A stretch of DNA of 7,175 nt, taken from JBLHKE01 sp047619485 (GTDB lineage: Bacteria; Verrucomicrobiota; Verrucomicrobiia; Verrucomicrobiales; DEV007). Shown one piece after another: positions 1-6,474 of this stretch. Position 1 is the first letter of the stretch, and each line of letters starts with the position of its first letter. The notes under the pieces were generated by a model. That model was not told the origin of the DNA. It saw nothing but the letters and a program-made list of their open reading frames with translations, and made no database searches. The position numbers were made by a program, and so were the translations under genes. Location: contig JBLHKE010000400.1 in the NCBI GenBank assembly GCA_047619485.1, positions 1-7,175 on the forward strand, in the 5' to 3' direction.

Positions 1-1748
1 GGGTTGGATTCGGCAATGGTCCGGCGGATGCCCATCTGATCGAAGGTTTCCAAACCGAAGCCAATCGGATCGATGTATTTGTGGCAAGAGACGCATCCAT
101 TCTGCGTCGAATGCATTCTCAGAATCTCGTTATGGCTGAGTTTCAGCTTCTGATCCTTCGCCCTCTTCTGGGTCTCTTCAAGAGCAGGAATATCTTCGGG
201 CTGTACGAAATGCTCGCCGAGTATCCGCTCCATCACCCACACGCCACGGCGGATCGGGCTGGTGCGGTTCTCAGTCGAGGTCGCGCTCAGGGTCGAGCCG
301 ATGGTGATGAATCCACCGCGATCCTTGTCACTCAAACCGACCAGCGCGAGCGGCGCGTGCCGGTACTCGTATTTGCCCTCCTCCACCTGCCGCGACGAAT
401 CTCTGTAGTGGAGGTTGATCGGCGGCAACTCGTTGTCTACCGCGAACGTCTTCTTTTCGGTCCTGAGCCGATAGATGTTGGATTGGTGTGGATTGATGTA
501 CGCCCATCGAGCATCTACTAGGCTAGAAATCGGCTGGTCATAGCGGATGATGCTATCGAAAAACAACAGCGCTTCCTCATACTGTGTCCGGTAGAACCCC
601 GCCATTTTGTCGCTGCGTTTGTCGACTGCGCTCTGCTGGCGAAGCTTCTTGTAGTCGAACCACTCGCCTCCGAGATTCTCTGCCAGCGCGATCCTTTTTG
701 GATCCGCGAGCATCCTGCGCACCTGCTGCTTCAACACCTCGGGTTTGTGTAGTTCACCCTTCGCGGCGGACGCCAACAACACTGCGTCAGGAGGCGCGGA
801 CCAGAGGAAGTAAGCGAGCCGCGTCGCAAGCTCTTCGCCATGAACTGCGGTCTGTCCAATTCCTGGCTCCTCGAAGCGGTAAAGAAACGGCGGAGACAAC
901 AGGACCGCGAGCATCGACGACTTGATAGCTCTGGAGGCCGGTTGCTTCTCAGCCGCCTTCTGGTAGACCACAGCGAAAGCATCGGATTCCTCCACCGTTA
1001 GTGGACGACGGAAGGCAGAACGTCCAAACCGGTCAATGATAACGCGCGCATCTGCCAGAGAGATCTCGGCAGCGGGCGTCGCTGTTTTGAACAGGTGCAT
1101 CATCGCTTGCGGATCCGAGAACACGCGGGTCAACACCAACGAAAAACATCGGGCATACTTCTGGAGGTCGGTCGGTTCCTTGCTAAGCGTGAACGCATCG
1201 TTGGAAAATCCAGACGCGCCATGCACTCCCATGGCGAAGAATTTTTCGATGATCGTATCGGGGATGACATGCAACCGGCTGTTGGTGACCGTCTCGCGCA
1301 AATCGATGTGGAGGATGTCCTCGAGGGTATTTTGAAGTTCCTCACGCGTCAGCCGCCGCGGATAGTTCGCACCCGCATGCTGAATGCCACCCGGCTTGAC
1401 GAACTCATCCTCGAACCAATCCGCGAACATGTTCACGCGTCCCTTCACCAGCGGCTTCTTCTTTGGAGGAGGCATCTTGCGCTTGGCGATTGCGGACTCG
1501 ACTTTCACCCACGCACCGAGATCTGCCAGCGGATCAAAGTCAGTCATCATCCCCTCCAGATTCACCCCGCCCTTTCTCTCACTTGCATCGTGACAATCGA
1601 CGCAGCGATCTTCGAGAATCTGCCGGATCGTGCTGACGAGTTCTTTCGAATCTGCACGCAGCTGAGAAAACACGACCAGGGCTGATATAAGAAAGCAAGC
1701 CCGTGGTAATATCCGCCGGCACTGCATTGATCTCGGAAGGTGAATCAT
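1..1748 (-). CDS. DUF1592-family diheme cytochrome-like exported protein, 3' end outside the window
   Basis: The reading frame is open for 582 codons and continues past the left edge, so the C-terminal DUF1585 region lies outside. A basic n-region and a hydrophobic run (about residues 19-29, ending LRADS) look like a Sec signal peptide. A heme motif CVDCH (49-53) follows, with the family motif KMPPPKK at 91-97. DUF1587 is at about 130-200, opening RRLTREELQNTLEDIL. DUF1595 is at about 233-292 (RSAFRRPLT), DUF1592 at about 302-420 (LAYFLWSAPPDA) and DUF1588 at about 466-575, with the second heme motif CVSCH (552-556) and then IDPIGFGLETFD. Only about 30 residues separate DUF1587 from DUF1595, against about 230 in the neighbouring paralogue, so this is a short form lacking the central module. 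It also lacks the polyproline stretch typical of DUF1588. ATG at 1748 gives the longest frame, with an in-frame TGA nine bases before it. ATG at 1727 (residue 8) gives a more usual signal peptide and may be the true start. No clear ribosome binding site favours either. The role is probably periplasmic electron transfer or redox chemistry; the substrate is unknown. Confidence 0.92.
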   Translation of the reverse strand, partial: MIHLPRSMQCRRILPRACFLISALVVFSQLRADSKELVSTIRQILEDRCVDCHDASERKGGVNLEGMMTDFDPLADLGAWVKVESAIAKRKMPPPKKKPLVKGRVNMFADWFEDEFVKPGGIQHAGANYPRRLTREELQNTLEDILHIDLRETVTNSRLHVIPDTIIEKFFAMGVHGASGFSNDAFTLSKEPTDLQKYARCFSLVLTRVFSDPQAMMHLFKTATPAAEISLADARVIIDRFGRSAFRRPLTVEESDAFAVVYQKAAEKQPASRAIKSSMLAVLLSPPFLYRFEEPGIGQTAVHGEELATRLAYFLWSAPPDAVLLASAAKGELHKPEVLKQQVRRMLADPKRIALAENLGGEWFDYKKLRQQSAVDKRSDKMAGFYRTQYEEALLFFDSIIRYDQPISSLVDARWAYINPHQSNIYRLRTEKKTFAVDNELPPINLHYRDSSRQVEEGKYEYRHAPLALVGLSDKDRGGFITIGSTLSATSTENRTSPIRRGVWVMERILGEHFVQPEDIPALEETQKRAKDQKLKLSHNEILRMHSTQNGCVSCHKYIDPIGFGLETFDQMGIRRTIAESN

Positions 1749-1777
1749 CAAATCTCACGCACGGAAGCACACAAAGA
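1743..1777 (-). repeat. Possible dispersed GTG-rich intergenic repeat
   Basis: Read on the minus strand, this stretch is a run of TGTG and GTGCG units that begins CTTTGTGTGCTTCCGTGCGT and ends in GAGATTTGATGATT. It resembles the 'cttcgtgtgcttcgtggtgagattt' type of short intergenic sequence that I recall recurring in environmental bacterial genomes. Only one copy is present in the window, so the repeat status rests on resemblance alone. It overlaps the upstream ATG (1748) of the leftmost gene, which is a reason to prefer the ATG at 1727. Confidence 0.25.
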
Positions 1778-1961
1778 TCCGTCTGTCGAACTTCGCATGG
1801 TGTAATAAATCGGACGGGGAAACCCACAGTCCCCTCCCCTCTCTACGGCGATTTGACGCATTCCTTTTGGACGCCAGGCACGGATTCATCCCCGAGCAAG
1901 TGCCTATCACTATCTCCGAATGCGACGGAAGTATGAGAACCTCGCAGCCAGATTCAGAACC
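1749..1961. other. Intergenic spacer between two minus-strand DUF1592-family genes
   Basis: This 213-bp stretch separates the stop of the 822-residue gene from the start of the leftmost gene. It must hold any terminator for the former and any promoter for the latter. I see one inverted repeat, AGGCAC at 1876-1881 with GTGCCT at 1900-1905, giving a 6-bp stem and an 18-base loop. It has no T-run after it on either strand. A GGGGA...TCCCC pair near 1817-1835 is similarly weak. On the minus strand an AT-rich patch near 1803-1812 (ATTTATTACA) could serve as a -10 region, but I find no matching -35. No open frame here looks like a gene. Confidence 0.5.
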
Positions 1962-4430
1962 CTATCGTGAACGGAAAATTTCGCTGCTGAGCACCTTGAT
2001 TACGAGATCGCGCAAACCGTTGCCTTCTTCCTTTAGTGACTGGGAGATCTCTTCGATTTCGTAGTCATCGACGGGTTCCATGTGACGGCCGGTTGCGTAG
2101 CTGAGTACCTGCGTGACGAGGTGGCGTCTGAAGGTGTCTTGGCGTTTCGTTAGAAGGATCTGTTTGAACTCGTGGAAATTTTCGTATTTTTCGCCGGAGG
2201 AGAATTCGCCGGTGGCGTCGATTTTTGGACCGGGGGTTTTTCTGTTTTTGGGTTTCGGATAGCTCGTGCGCCAGCGGCCGACGGGATCGAATGCTTCCAG
2301 ACTAAAACCAAGCGGATCGATTTTGCGGTGACACTCGGCACAGGTATTGTCGGAACTGTGTCTGTCGAGTCGCTCGCGAATGGTGGTTGCACCACGCACG
2401 TCAGACTCAATCGCTGGAACGACGTCCGGTGGTGGTGGCGGATCAATACCGAGGATGTTTTCAGATACCCAGACGCCGCGTGTGACGGGTGATGTTTCGA
2501 CTCCATTGGCACTCACTGTGAGAACCCCCGCCATTCCAAGCAATCCACCGCGGTGGCGATTTCCCTTGAGGTCGACGCGTTGAAATCCGTCGGAGAGTCG
2601 CAGTGATTTCTTTTCCGGCAGGTCATAAAGATTCGCTAGGCGCTTATCGACGAAGGTGAAGTCAGCATCGAGAAACTGATTTACGGATTCGTTTTCATTT
2701 AGCAGATGGCTAAAAAACAGACGCGCTTCCGACCTCATCGAATCGGGCCAGTTCTCCGAATAATACAGACGATTGCTTTCGCGGGGCGGAGGCATGCTGC
2801 CGAGATCGCGAAGGTTAAGCCAGCTGTCTAAGAATCCGTTCACGAATCCCGTCGTCCGAACATCGGTTAACAAACGTTTGATGTGTTCTCGAAGCACTTT
2901 GGGTTTCGATAGATCCGCAGCCAATAGCTCCGCATCCGGTGGACCAGCCCAGAGCGCGTATGAGAGTCTGGATGCAAGGTCGTATCGGCCGAGATGTTTT
3001 TCTTTCTCGTCGGTTATTTCGCTGAGGTAGAGGAACGAGGGCGAGCAGAGAATCATCTTCAACGTATCAAGCGCGGCCTGGCGGGGGGGCGCCTTTCTAT
3101 CGATTCGTTTTTCAAAAGTCTTACGAATCGAATCGCGGTCCGCAGCGGTCAGTGGACGACGATAAGCGCGCTGGCCGAAGGCGTAGAGCTGTGGGAGCGC
3201 GTTGTCGGCCTGGAATCCGTCTCCCCCAAACACAGTGACTTCCTCCAGACTGCCGCCGTCCTCCGCAAGAGGACCTCTGATTTTAATTTCACCGATGCGG
3301 ATATGTGGCAGCTTGCCGTGCTTCAGGAGGTGGGCGCGGTTGACGCCTGAGCCAAAATCATTGCCTTCAAACTCATCTTTATAACGAGCGTTTACCGAGA
3401 GCACGGAGGCGCGGGATTCGTATGGGCCGTTGGGGAAGATGAAACGCGGCGTTTGGCCTGCTTCGAGCCAGACCTTGAATGTGATCCACTCTGGTTTTTC
3501 ATCCGCTACGATCGCCTCGGCCAAAATAGGCTCGATCGCTTGTGGGTAATGAATGTGGCCTCTGGTGGCATCGCCGGGGACGACGGCAATCTGAAATGGC
3601 TCGGAAAAATCGATGCGGAAAATTTTCGGATCGTAATGCGTATCGCGATGCATCGCCTGCGTGTGCGCTTTAATTTCGTAGAGTCCCGAGACTGGAACAC
3701 CTTCGAGAAAATCCTCAATGTGCGCATAGCCACCCTGACGTGTGTCTGTGTTCGGCTGTTCGTAAATGCAGAGGAATTCGTAATTGAATGCCTTCTTGTG
3801 AGAGTTTTTCAGTTCTTCGTATTGGATAAAATGATCGGTGAAGTGCCAGTCCTTGGGCTCGATCGTTTCCTTTCCAAGGCGGGACTCGATCAGTCGATGA
3901 GCGGACTGAAAATACTGGTCGAGCAGAAATCCCGACGTCACGAGGGATTGACCGATCGTGTCGATGTGACGGCTGGTTTTCTCCTTTGGAAAATCAGCGG
4001 TGAGTCCCAGAGTGTCCACGCGCCGGCCAAAAAGAACCTTCAGGGTGTTCTCATATTCCCGGTTCGACAGGCGACGCATCACGGTGCGGGCTCCGGAGCT
4101 CTCTATCTTTCCGTGGGCGTCTGCGACACCTTTTCTGAGGGCGCGGACAACATCAAGCCGCTCTTCATCGGATGGTTGATCCGCCTTTTTTGGCGGCATC
4201 TCTTTTAGTGTGATCTGATCGATGATCTCCTTCGCACTGACCAGATGCGCCACCTTTGTAAGAGGCAAGGTAAAGCTTTCAAAGTCGCGCTCACCTTTCT
4301 GACGATCGCCATCGTGACAATCCAGACAATAGTTGTTCAGAAACTCAGTGAGAATTTTTCGCTCTGGAAACTCCTCGCCAAGCGCGAGCCCTGCGAGCAG
4401 GAAGAAAACACTAACACAACGAACTATCAT
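1962..4430 (-). CDS. DUF1592-family diheme cytochrome-like exported protein, full length (822 residues)
   Basis: This gene is complete and has the canonical domain series. A short Sec signal peptide (residues 1-18, VFFLLAGLALG) is followed by a planctomycete-type cytochrome c region with heme motif CLDCH (35-39) and EMPPKK (77-82). DUF1587 is at about 118-182 (MRRLSNREYENTL). A module of about 230 residues follows (about 185-410), with alternating hydrophobic segments suggesting a beta-sandwich. DUF1595 is at about 413-473 (RAYRRPLT), DUF1592 at about 478-605 (LASRLSYALWAGPPDA), and DUF1588 at about 622-722 with the polyproline run (664-668). The second heme motif CAECH (697-701) leads into KIDPLGFSLEAFDPVGRWR. 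DUF1585 is at about 745-820. The length is normal for the family. The ATG directly follows the TAA of the upstream DUF1552 gene with no intervening base, which implies co-transcription and probably coupled translation; no strong ribosome binding site is visible. It is probably a periplasmic diheme redox protein. The reaction is unknown. Confidence 0.96.
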   Translation of the reverse strand: MIVRCVSVFFLLAGLALGEEFPERKILTEFLNNYCLDCHDGDRQKGERDFESFTLPLTKVAHLVSAKEIIDQITLKEMPPKKADQPSDEERLDVVRALRKGVADAHGKIESSGARTVMRRLSNREYENTLKVLFGRRVDTLGLTADFPKEKTSRHIDTIGQSLVTSGFLLDQYFQSAHRLIESRLGKETIEPKDWHFTDHFIQYEELKNSHKKAFNYEFLCIYEQPNTDTRQGGYAHIEDFLEGVPVSGLYEIKAHTQAMHRDTHYDPKIFRIDFSEPFQIAVVPGDATRGHIHYPQAIEPILAEAIVADEKPEWITFKVWLEAGQTPRFIFPNGPYESRASVLSVNARYKDEFEGNDFGSGVNRAHLLKHGKLPHIRIGEIKIRGPLAEDGGSLEEVTVFGGDGFQADNALPQLYAFGQRAYRRPLTAADRDSIRKTFEKRIDRKAPPRQAALDTLKMILCSPSFLYLSEITDEKEKHLGRYDLASRLSYALWAGPPDAELLAADLSKPKVLREHIKRLLTDVRTTGFVNGFLDSWLNLRDLGSMPPPRESNRLYYSENWPDSMRSEARLFFSHLLNENESVNQFLDADFTFVDKRLANLYDLPEKKSLRLSDGFQRVDLKGNRHRGGLLGMAGVLTVSANGVETSPVTRGVWVSENILGIDPPPPPDVVPAIESDVRGATTIRERLDRHSSDNTCAECHRKIDPLGFSLEAFDPVGRWRTSYPKPKNRKTPGPKIDATGEFSSGEKYENFHEFKQILLTKRQDTFRRHLVTQVLSYATGRHMEPVDDYEIEEISQSLKEEGNGLRDLVIKVLSSEIFRSR

Positions 4431-5702
4431 TTAGGAAAATGTTCCCTTACTGCTGCCAAAAACGTCGGTATCGAGACCCATACGCTGCGCGATGTCGAGG
4501 TAGAGATTACACAGAGGCACAGTTTTTTTATCGTTGGCGATCACGTTCTTGAATTGCCCATGTTGATAACCGCCGCCAGCGAGGATGATCGGGAGGTCGG
4601 TGTTTTTGTGTGAGTTTGCATTGCCCATGCCGCTGCCGAAAACAACGGCAGTCGATTCGAGTAACGATTGTTCACCGTCCTCCATTTTTGCGAGACGCGT
4701 GAGAAATTTTCCAAAATGGGTGATCTGATATTTTTCCAGTTCTATCAGGTATTCGATCGATTTCTCATCATTCCCGTGGTGGGAGAGTCCGTGATAGGAC
4801 TTGTCGATCCCGAGGTGTTGAGGCAAGAAGCTGCCACCAATTTCCAGCGTTGCCACTCGGGTGGAATCAGTTTGCAAAGCGAGTGCCATCAACTCATAGA
4901 GCATCGGTAGGTCTTCGACCGTGTTCTGGTTGGAAGGCTTGTCGAATGGAGCGTTTGGTTTGGGATGTTCCGTCCAACGCTCGCGGAGTTGCAGGCGCTT
5001 CTCGACGTCACGAATGGAAGTGAAGTATTCGTCGAGCTTGTCCCGATCCTCGCTGTTTACTTGCTTTGAAAGATGCTTCGCGTCTTCGCGCACAGCGTCC
5101 AGAATTGATGCCTGTAATTCGTTCTCCTCGACGCGAGTTGCTTGCCGTTCTTTAGAATCACTTACGAACAGCCTTTGGAAAAGATCGGCTGGCCCTGTGA
5201 TTGGGGGCACCCTAACACCGGACTTCGTCCATGCGATTTGACAACCGCCGTGAATCCCGCCTTCGGAACCGATAGTGAGCGATGGAAAGCGCGTCTCGAC
5301 GCCGACCTCATCGGCGATAAATTGGTCGATGGAAACATTGCCATCCGGGCGGTCTTGCGCCTCGGAATTGAGCACGCCCGAGAGGAACGAATGCACGGCA
5401 AAATGGCCGCCTTTAATGCCATGATCGAGCCCACGATAAACGGTCATTTGCTCGCGGTTGGGCTGCAGCGGCGCGAGCAATGTGGTGTTCTCGTACGCCT
5501 TGCCAGCCGTTTTCGGGAAGAACTGTTTTGTCTGGAAACCAAGAAGATTTCCGATGCCAACGAACCGTTTGGCACTCGCACCCGCTCCCTTGACTGTCTG
5601 CACGGCGACGGGTCTCGCCAAAAGCGAAGGGAGTCCCGGAAGAGCTAGGGTGGCTCCTATGGATCTAAGCACAAAGCGACGTCTGCTGATGGTATTGGCC
5701 AT
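4431..5702 (-). CDS. DUF1552 family protein with twin-arginine signal (423 residues)
   Basis: A complete DUF1552-family gene. The N-terminus has a twin-arginine motif, SRRRFVLRS (6-14), then a hydrophobic stretch (SIGATLALPGLPSLLA), so the protein is probably exported folded by Tat. Family landmarks are an early FVGIGNLLGF segment (47-56), conserved GGH (98-100), DQFIADEVG (126-134), PSLTIGSEGG (140-149), the LMALALQTDSTRVATLEIGG segment (271-290) and the C-terminal VFGSGMGNANSHKNTDLPII (354-373) with LAGGG (374-378). The histidine, asparagine and glycine-rich C-terminal motif recalls metal-binding hydrolase folds such as those of sulfatases and phosphatases; this is only a resemblance and no activity is established. 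The ATG at 5702 is the only reasonable start, as an in-frame TGA lies nine bases upstream. It is the first gene of a tight pair with the 822-residue DUF1592 protein, whose start abuts its stop. The two products are therefore likely to work together outside the cytoplasm. Confidence 0.96.
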   Translation of the reverse strand: MANTISRRRFVLRSIGATLALPGLPSLLARPVAVQTVKGAGASAKRFVGIGNLLGFQTKQFFPKTAGKAYENTTLLAPLQPNREQMTVYRGLDHGIKGGHFAVHSFLSGVLNSEAQDRPDGNVSIDQFIADEVGVETRFPSLTIGSEGGIHGGCQIAWTKSGVRVPPITGPADLFQRLFVSDSKERQATRVEENELQASILDAVREDAKHLSKQVNSEDRDKLDEYFTSIRDVEKRLQLRERWTEHPKPNAPFDKPSNQNTVEDLPMLYELMALALQTDSTRVATLEIGGSFLPQHLGIDKSYHGLSHHGNDEKSIEYLIELEKYQITHFGKFLTRLAKMEDGEQSLLESTAVVFGSGMGNANSHKNTDLPIILAGGGYQHGQFKNVIANDKKTVPLCNLYLDIAQRMGLDTDVFGSSKGTFS

Positions 5703-5796
5703 AGATGAGTGTCACGCGAGCCAATGCGTTCGCAAGCGACAAACGAAGTCACTCCACAGCTCCCACCAGTTCCGAGTATGGCGCCAGAATCAGCGA
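5703..5796. other. Divergent junction between intact and decayed cassettes
   Basis: This short stretch of about 94 bp separates the start of the minus-strand DUF1552 gene from the first recognisable part of the plus-strand DUF1592 remnant. It must carry at least part of the promoter for the minus-strand pair. I could not pick a convincing -35/-10 pair or a Shine-Dalgarno sequence before the ATG at 5702; the bases just upstream on that strand read ACACTCATCT. Confidence 0.4.
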
Positions 5797-6348
5797 TTGG
5801 AAGTAGCAAGACCTCGAGTCGACAAGGCGCACAACAGGAAGATGCCGCCACCGAAGAAACGCCACCCACCGAAAGGAGCTGCTCACGCTTTTACCGATGG
5901 TCTATCGAAAGTCTTGCACGACGCTTCTTTAACCACCCAACAGCGGCAGGGACGTAGCATGCTGAGAAGACTGAACCGCAATGAGTATGAAACGACCCTG
6001 CGGGATCTTCTCGGCAATCAAGTCGATGTGAAAAATTTGCTTCCGGAGGATCGCACGGCAGCCGGTTTTGACAATGTCGGTGCCGCGCTCGACATCTCGG
6101 CGCCCCATCTGCTGCGCTTCCAACAGGCTGCGGAACAGGCCGTGCGCTCGGTGATCCCTAGCCAACAACCGGAGAAGATCAAAGTCCGGAACAGCGGTCG
6201 GTAGATCACCGAGAAGGCAAAGACGTTTGCGTCCTACCTCGACAAGTCGATGCGTCTCGACGGCGAGCGATTGATCCTGGACGTGCGGACTTACGCGAGT
6301 GTGCCGTGCGCCAGCGAGAGAGTGAAAGAAGCCGGCCGCTACCAATAC
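5797..6348 (+). pseudogene. DUF1592-family protein remnant, N-terminal part (DUF1587 region), broken
   Basis: The frame encodes KMPPPKKRHPP (from 5839) and then a textbook DUF1587 segment: SMLRRLNRNEYETTLRDLLG, followed by LLPEDRTAAGFDNVG and the LLRFQQAAEQAV helix. A TAG at 6202-6204 interrupts it after NSGR. The same frame beyond the TAG still reads as family sequence (ITEKAKTFASYLDKSMRLDG, then VPCASERVKEAGRYQY) until a TGA at 6349. The signal peptide and N-terminal heme motif expected before MPPPKK are not recognisable, so the 5' end is also lost or replaced. The next family segment appears in another frame directly afterwards (6350-6469), with a large middle portion missing. DUF1587 here is much closer to the common family pattern than the 822-residue neighbour's, so it is the relic of a distinct paralogue and not a recent copy. 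I call it a pseudogene. A sequencing or assembly fault is possible but would need several independent errors. Confidence 0.85.
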
Positions 6349-6349
6349 T

Positions 6350-6469
6350 GAGAACCTGTCAGTTTCTGTTTTCGTGCATTCCGATTGGTCCTTCTTGAAC
6401 CAGGGACTGGCCCAGCACTACGGGATTGACGGAGTTTCCGGTGGTCAGTTGCGCCGGGTGTCACTACCG
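6350..6469 (+). pseudogene. DUF1592-family protein remnant, DUF1592/DUF1588 boundary fragment
   Basis: In a different frame from the preceding fragment, this short stretch reads ENLSVSVFVHSDWSFLNQ and then GLAQHYGIDGVSGGQLRRVS. That matches the conserved family pattern around the end of DUF1592 and the start of DUF1588. The intact 822-residue neighbour has the equivalent ENESVNQFLDADFTFVDKRL at 579-598. Measured against that paralogue, about 325 residues (roughly 1 kb) are missing between this piece and the previous one. The fragment stops at about RRVSLP; the expected RGG and TSP segments, the polyproline run, the second CxxCH and DUF1585 are all absent. It is too short to be a gene and is best read as the middle shard of the same broken gene. 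Confidence 0.8.
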
Positions 6470-6474
6470 CCCGT

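Noticed and set aside
81..521. Plus-strand open frame of 146 codons
   Set aside because: It is an antisense shadow of the DUF1588 region of the leftmost gene, including the CVSCH motif read on the other strand.
1095..1685. Plus-strand open frame of 196 codons
   Set aside because: It lies exactly antisense, in the same codon phase, to the leftmost DUF1592-family gene, which has clear heme motifs and domains. Its own translation is arginine- and histidine-rich with no recognisable domain.
1579..1827. Minus-strand open frame of 82 codons in the spacer and start of the leftmost gene
   Set aside because: It overlaps the leftmost gene in a different frame, has no recognisable motif and ends inside that gene's heme region.
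1876..1905. Inverted repeat AGGCAC/GTGCCT as an intrinsic terminator for the 822-residue gene
   Set aside because: The stem is only 6 bp with an 18-base loop, and no T-run follows on the minus strand (the next bases are GGCGTCCAAAAGG).
3453..4208. Plus-strand open frame of 251 codons
   Set aside because: It is antisense to the N-terminal half of the intact 822-residue gene. The minus-strand reading gives a complete conserved protein, and the plus-strand one resembles nothing.
5142..5648. Plus-strand open frame of 168 codons
   Set aside because: It is antisense to the N-terminal half of the intact DUF1552 gene, whose Tat motif and conserved segments decide the strand.
5458..5796. Upstream part of the plus-strand frame that runs into the DUF1587 fragment, as a true N-terminus
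   Set aside because: From 5458 to 5702 this frame is antisense to the DUF1552 gene and shows no signal peptide or heme motif. Only sequence from about 5797 resembles the family.
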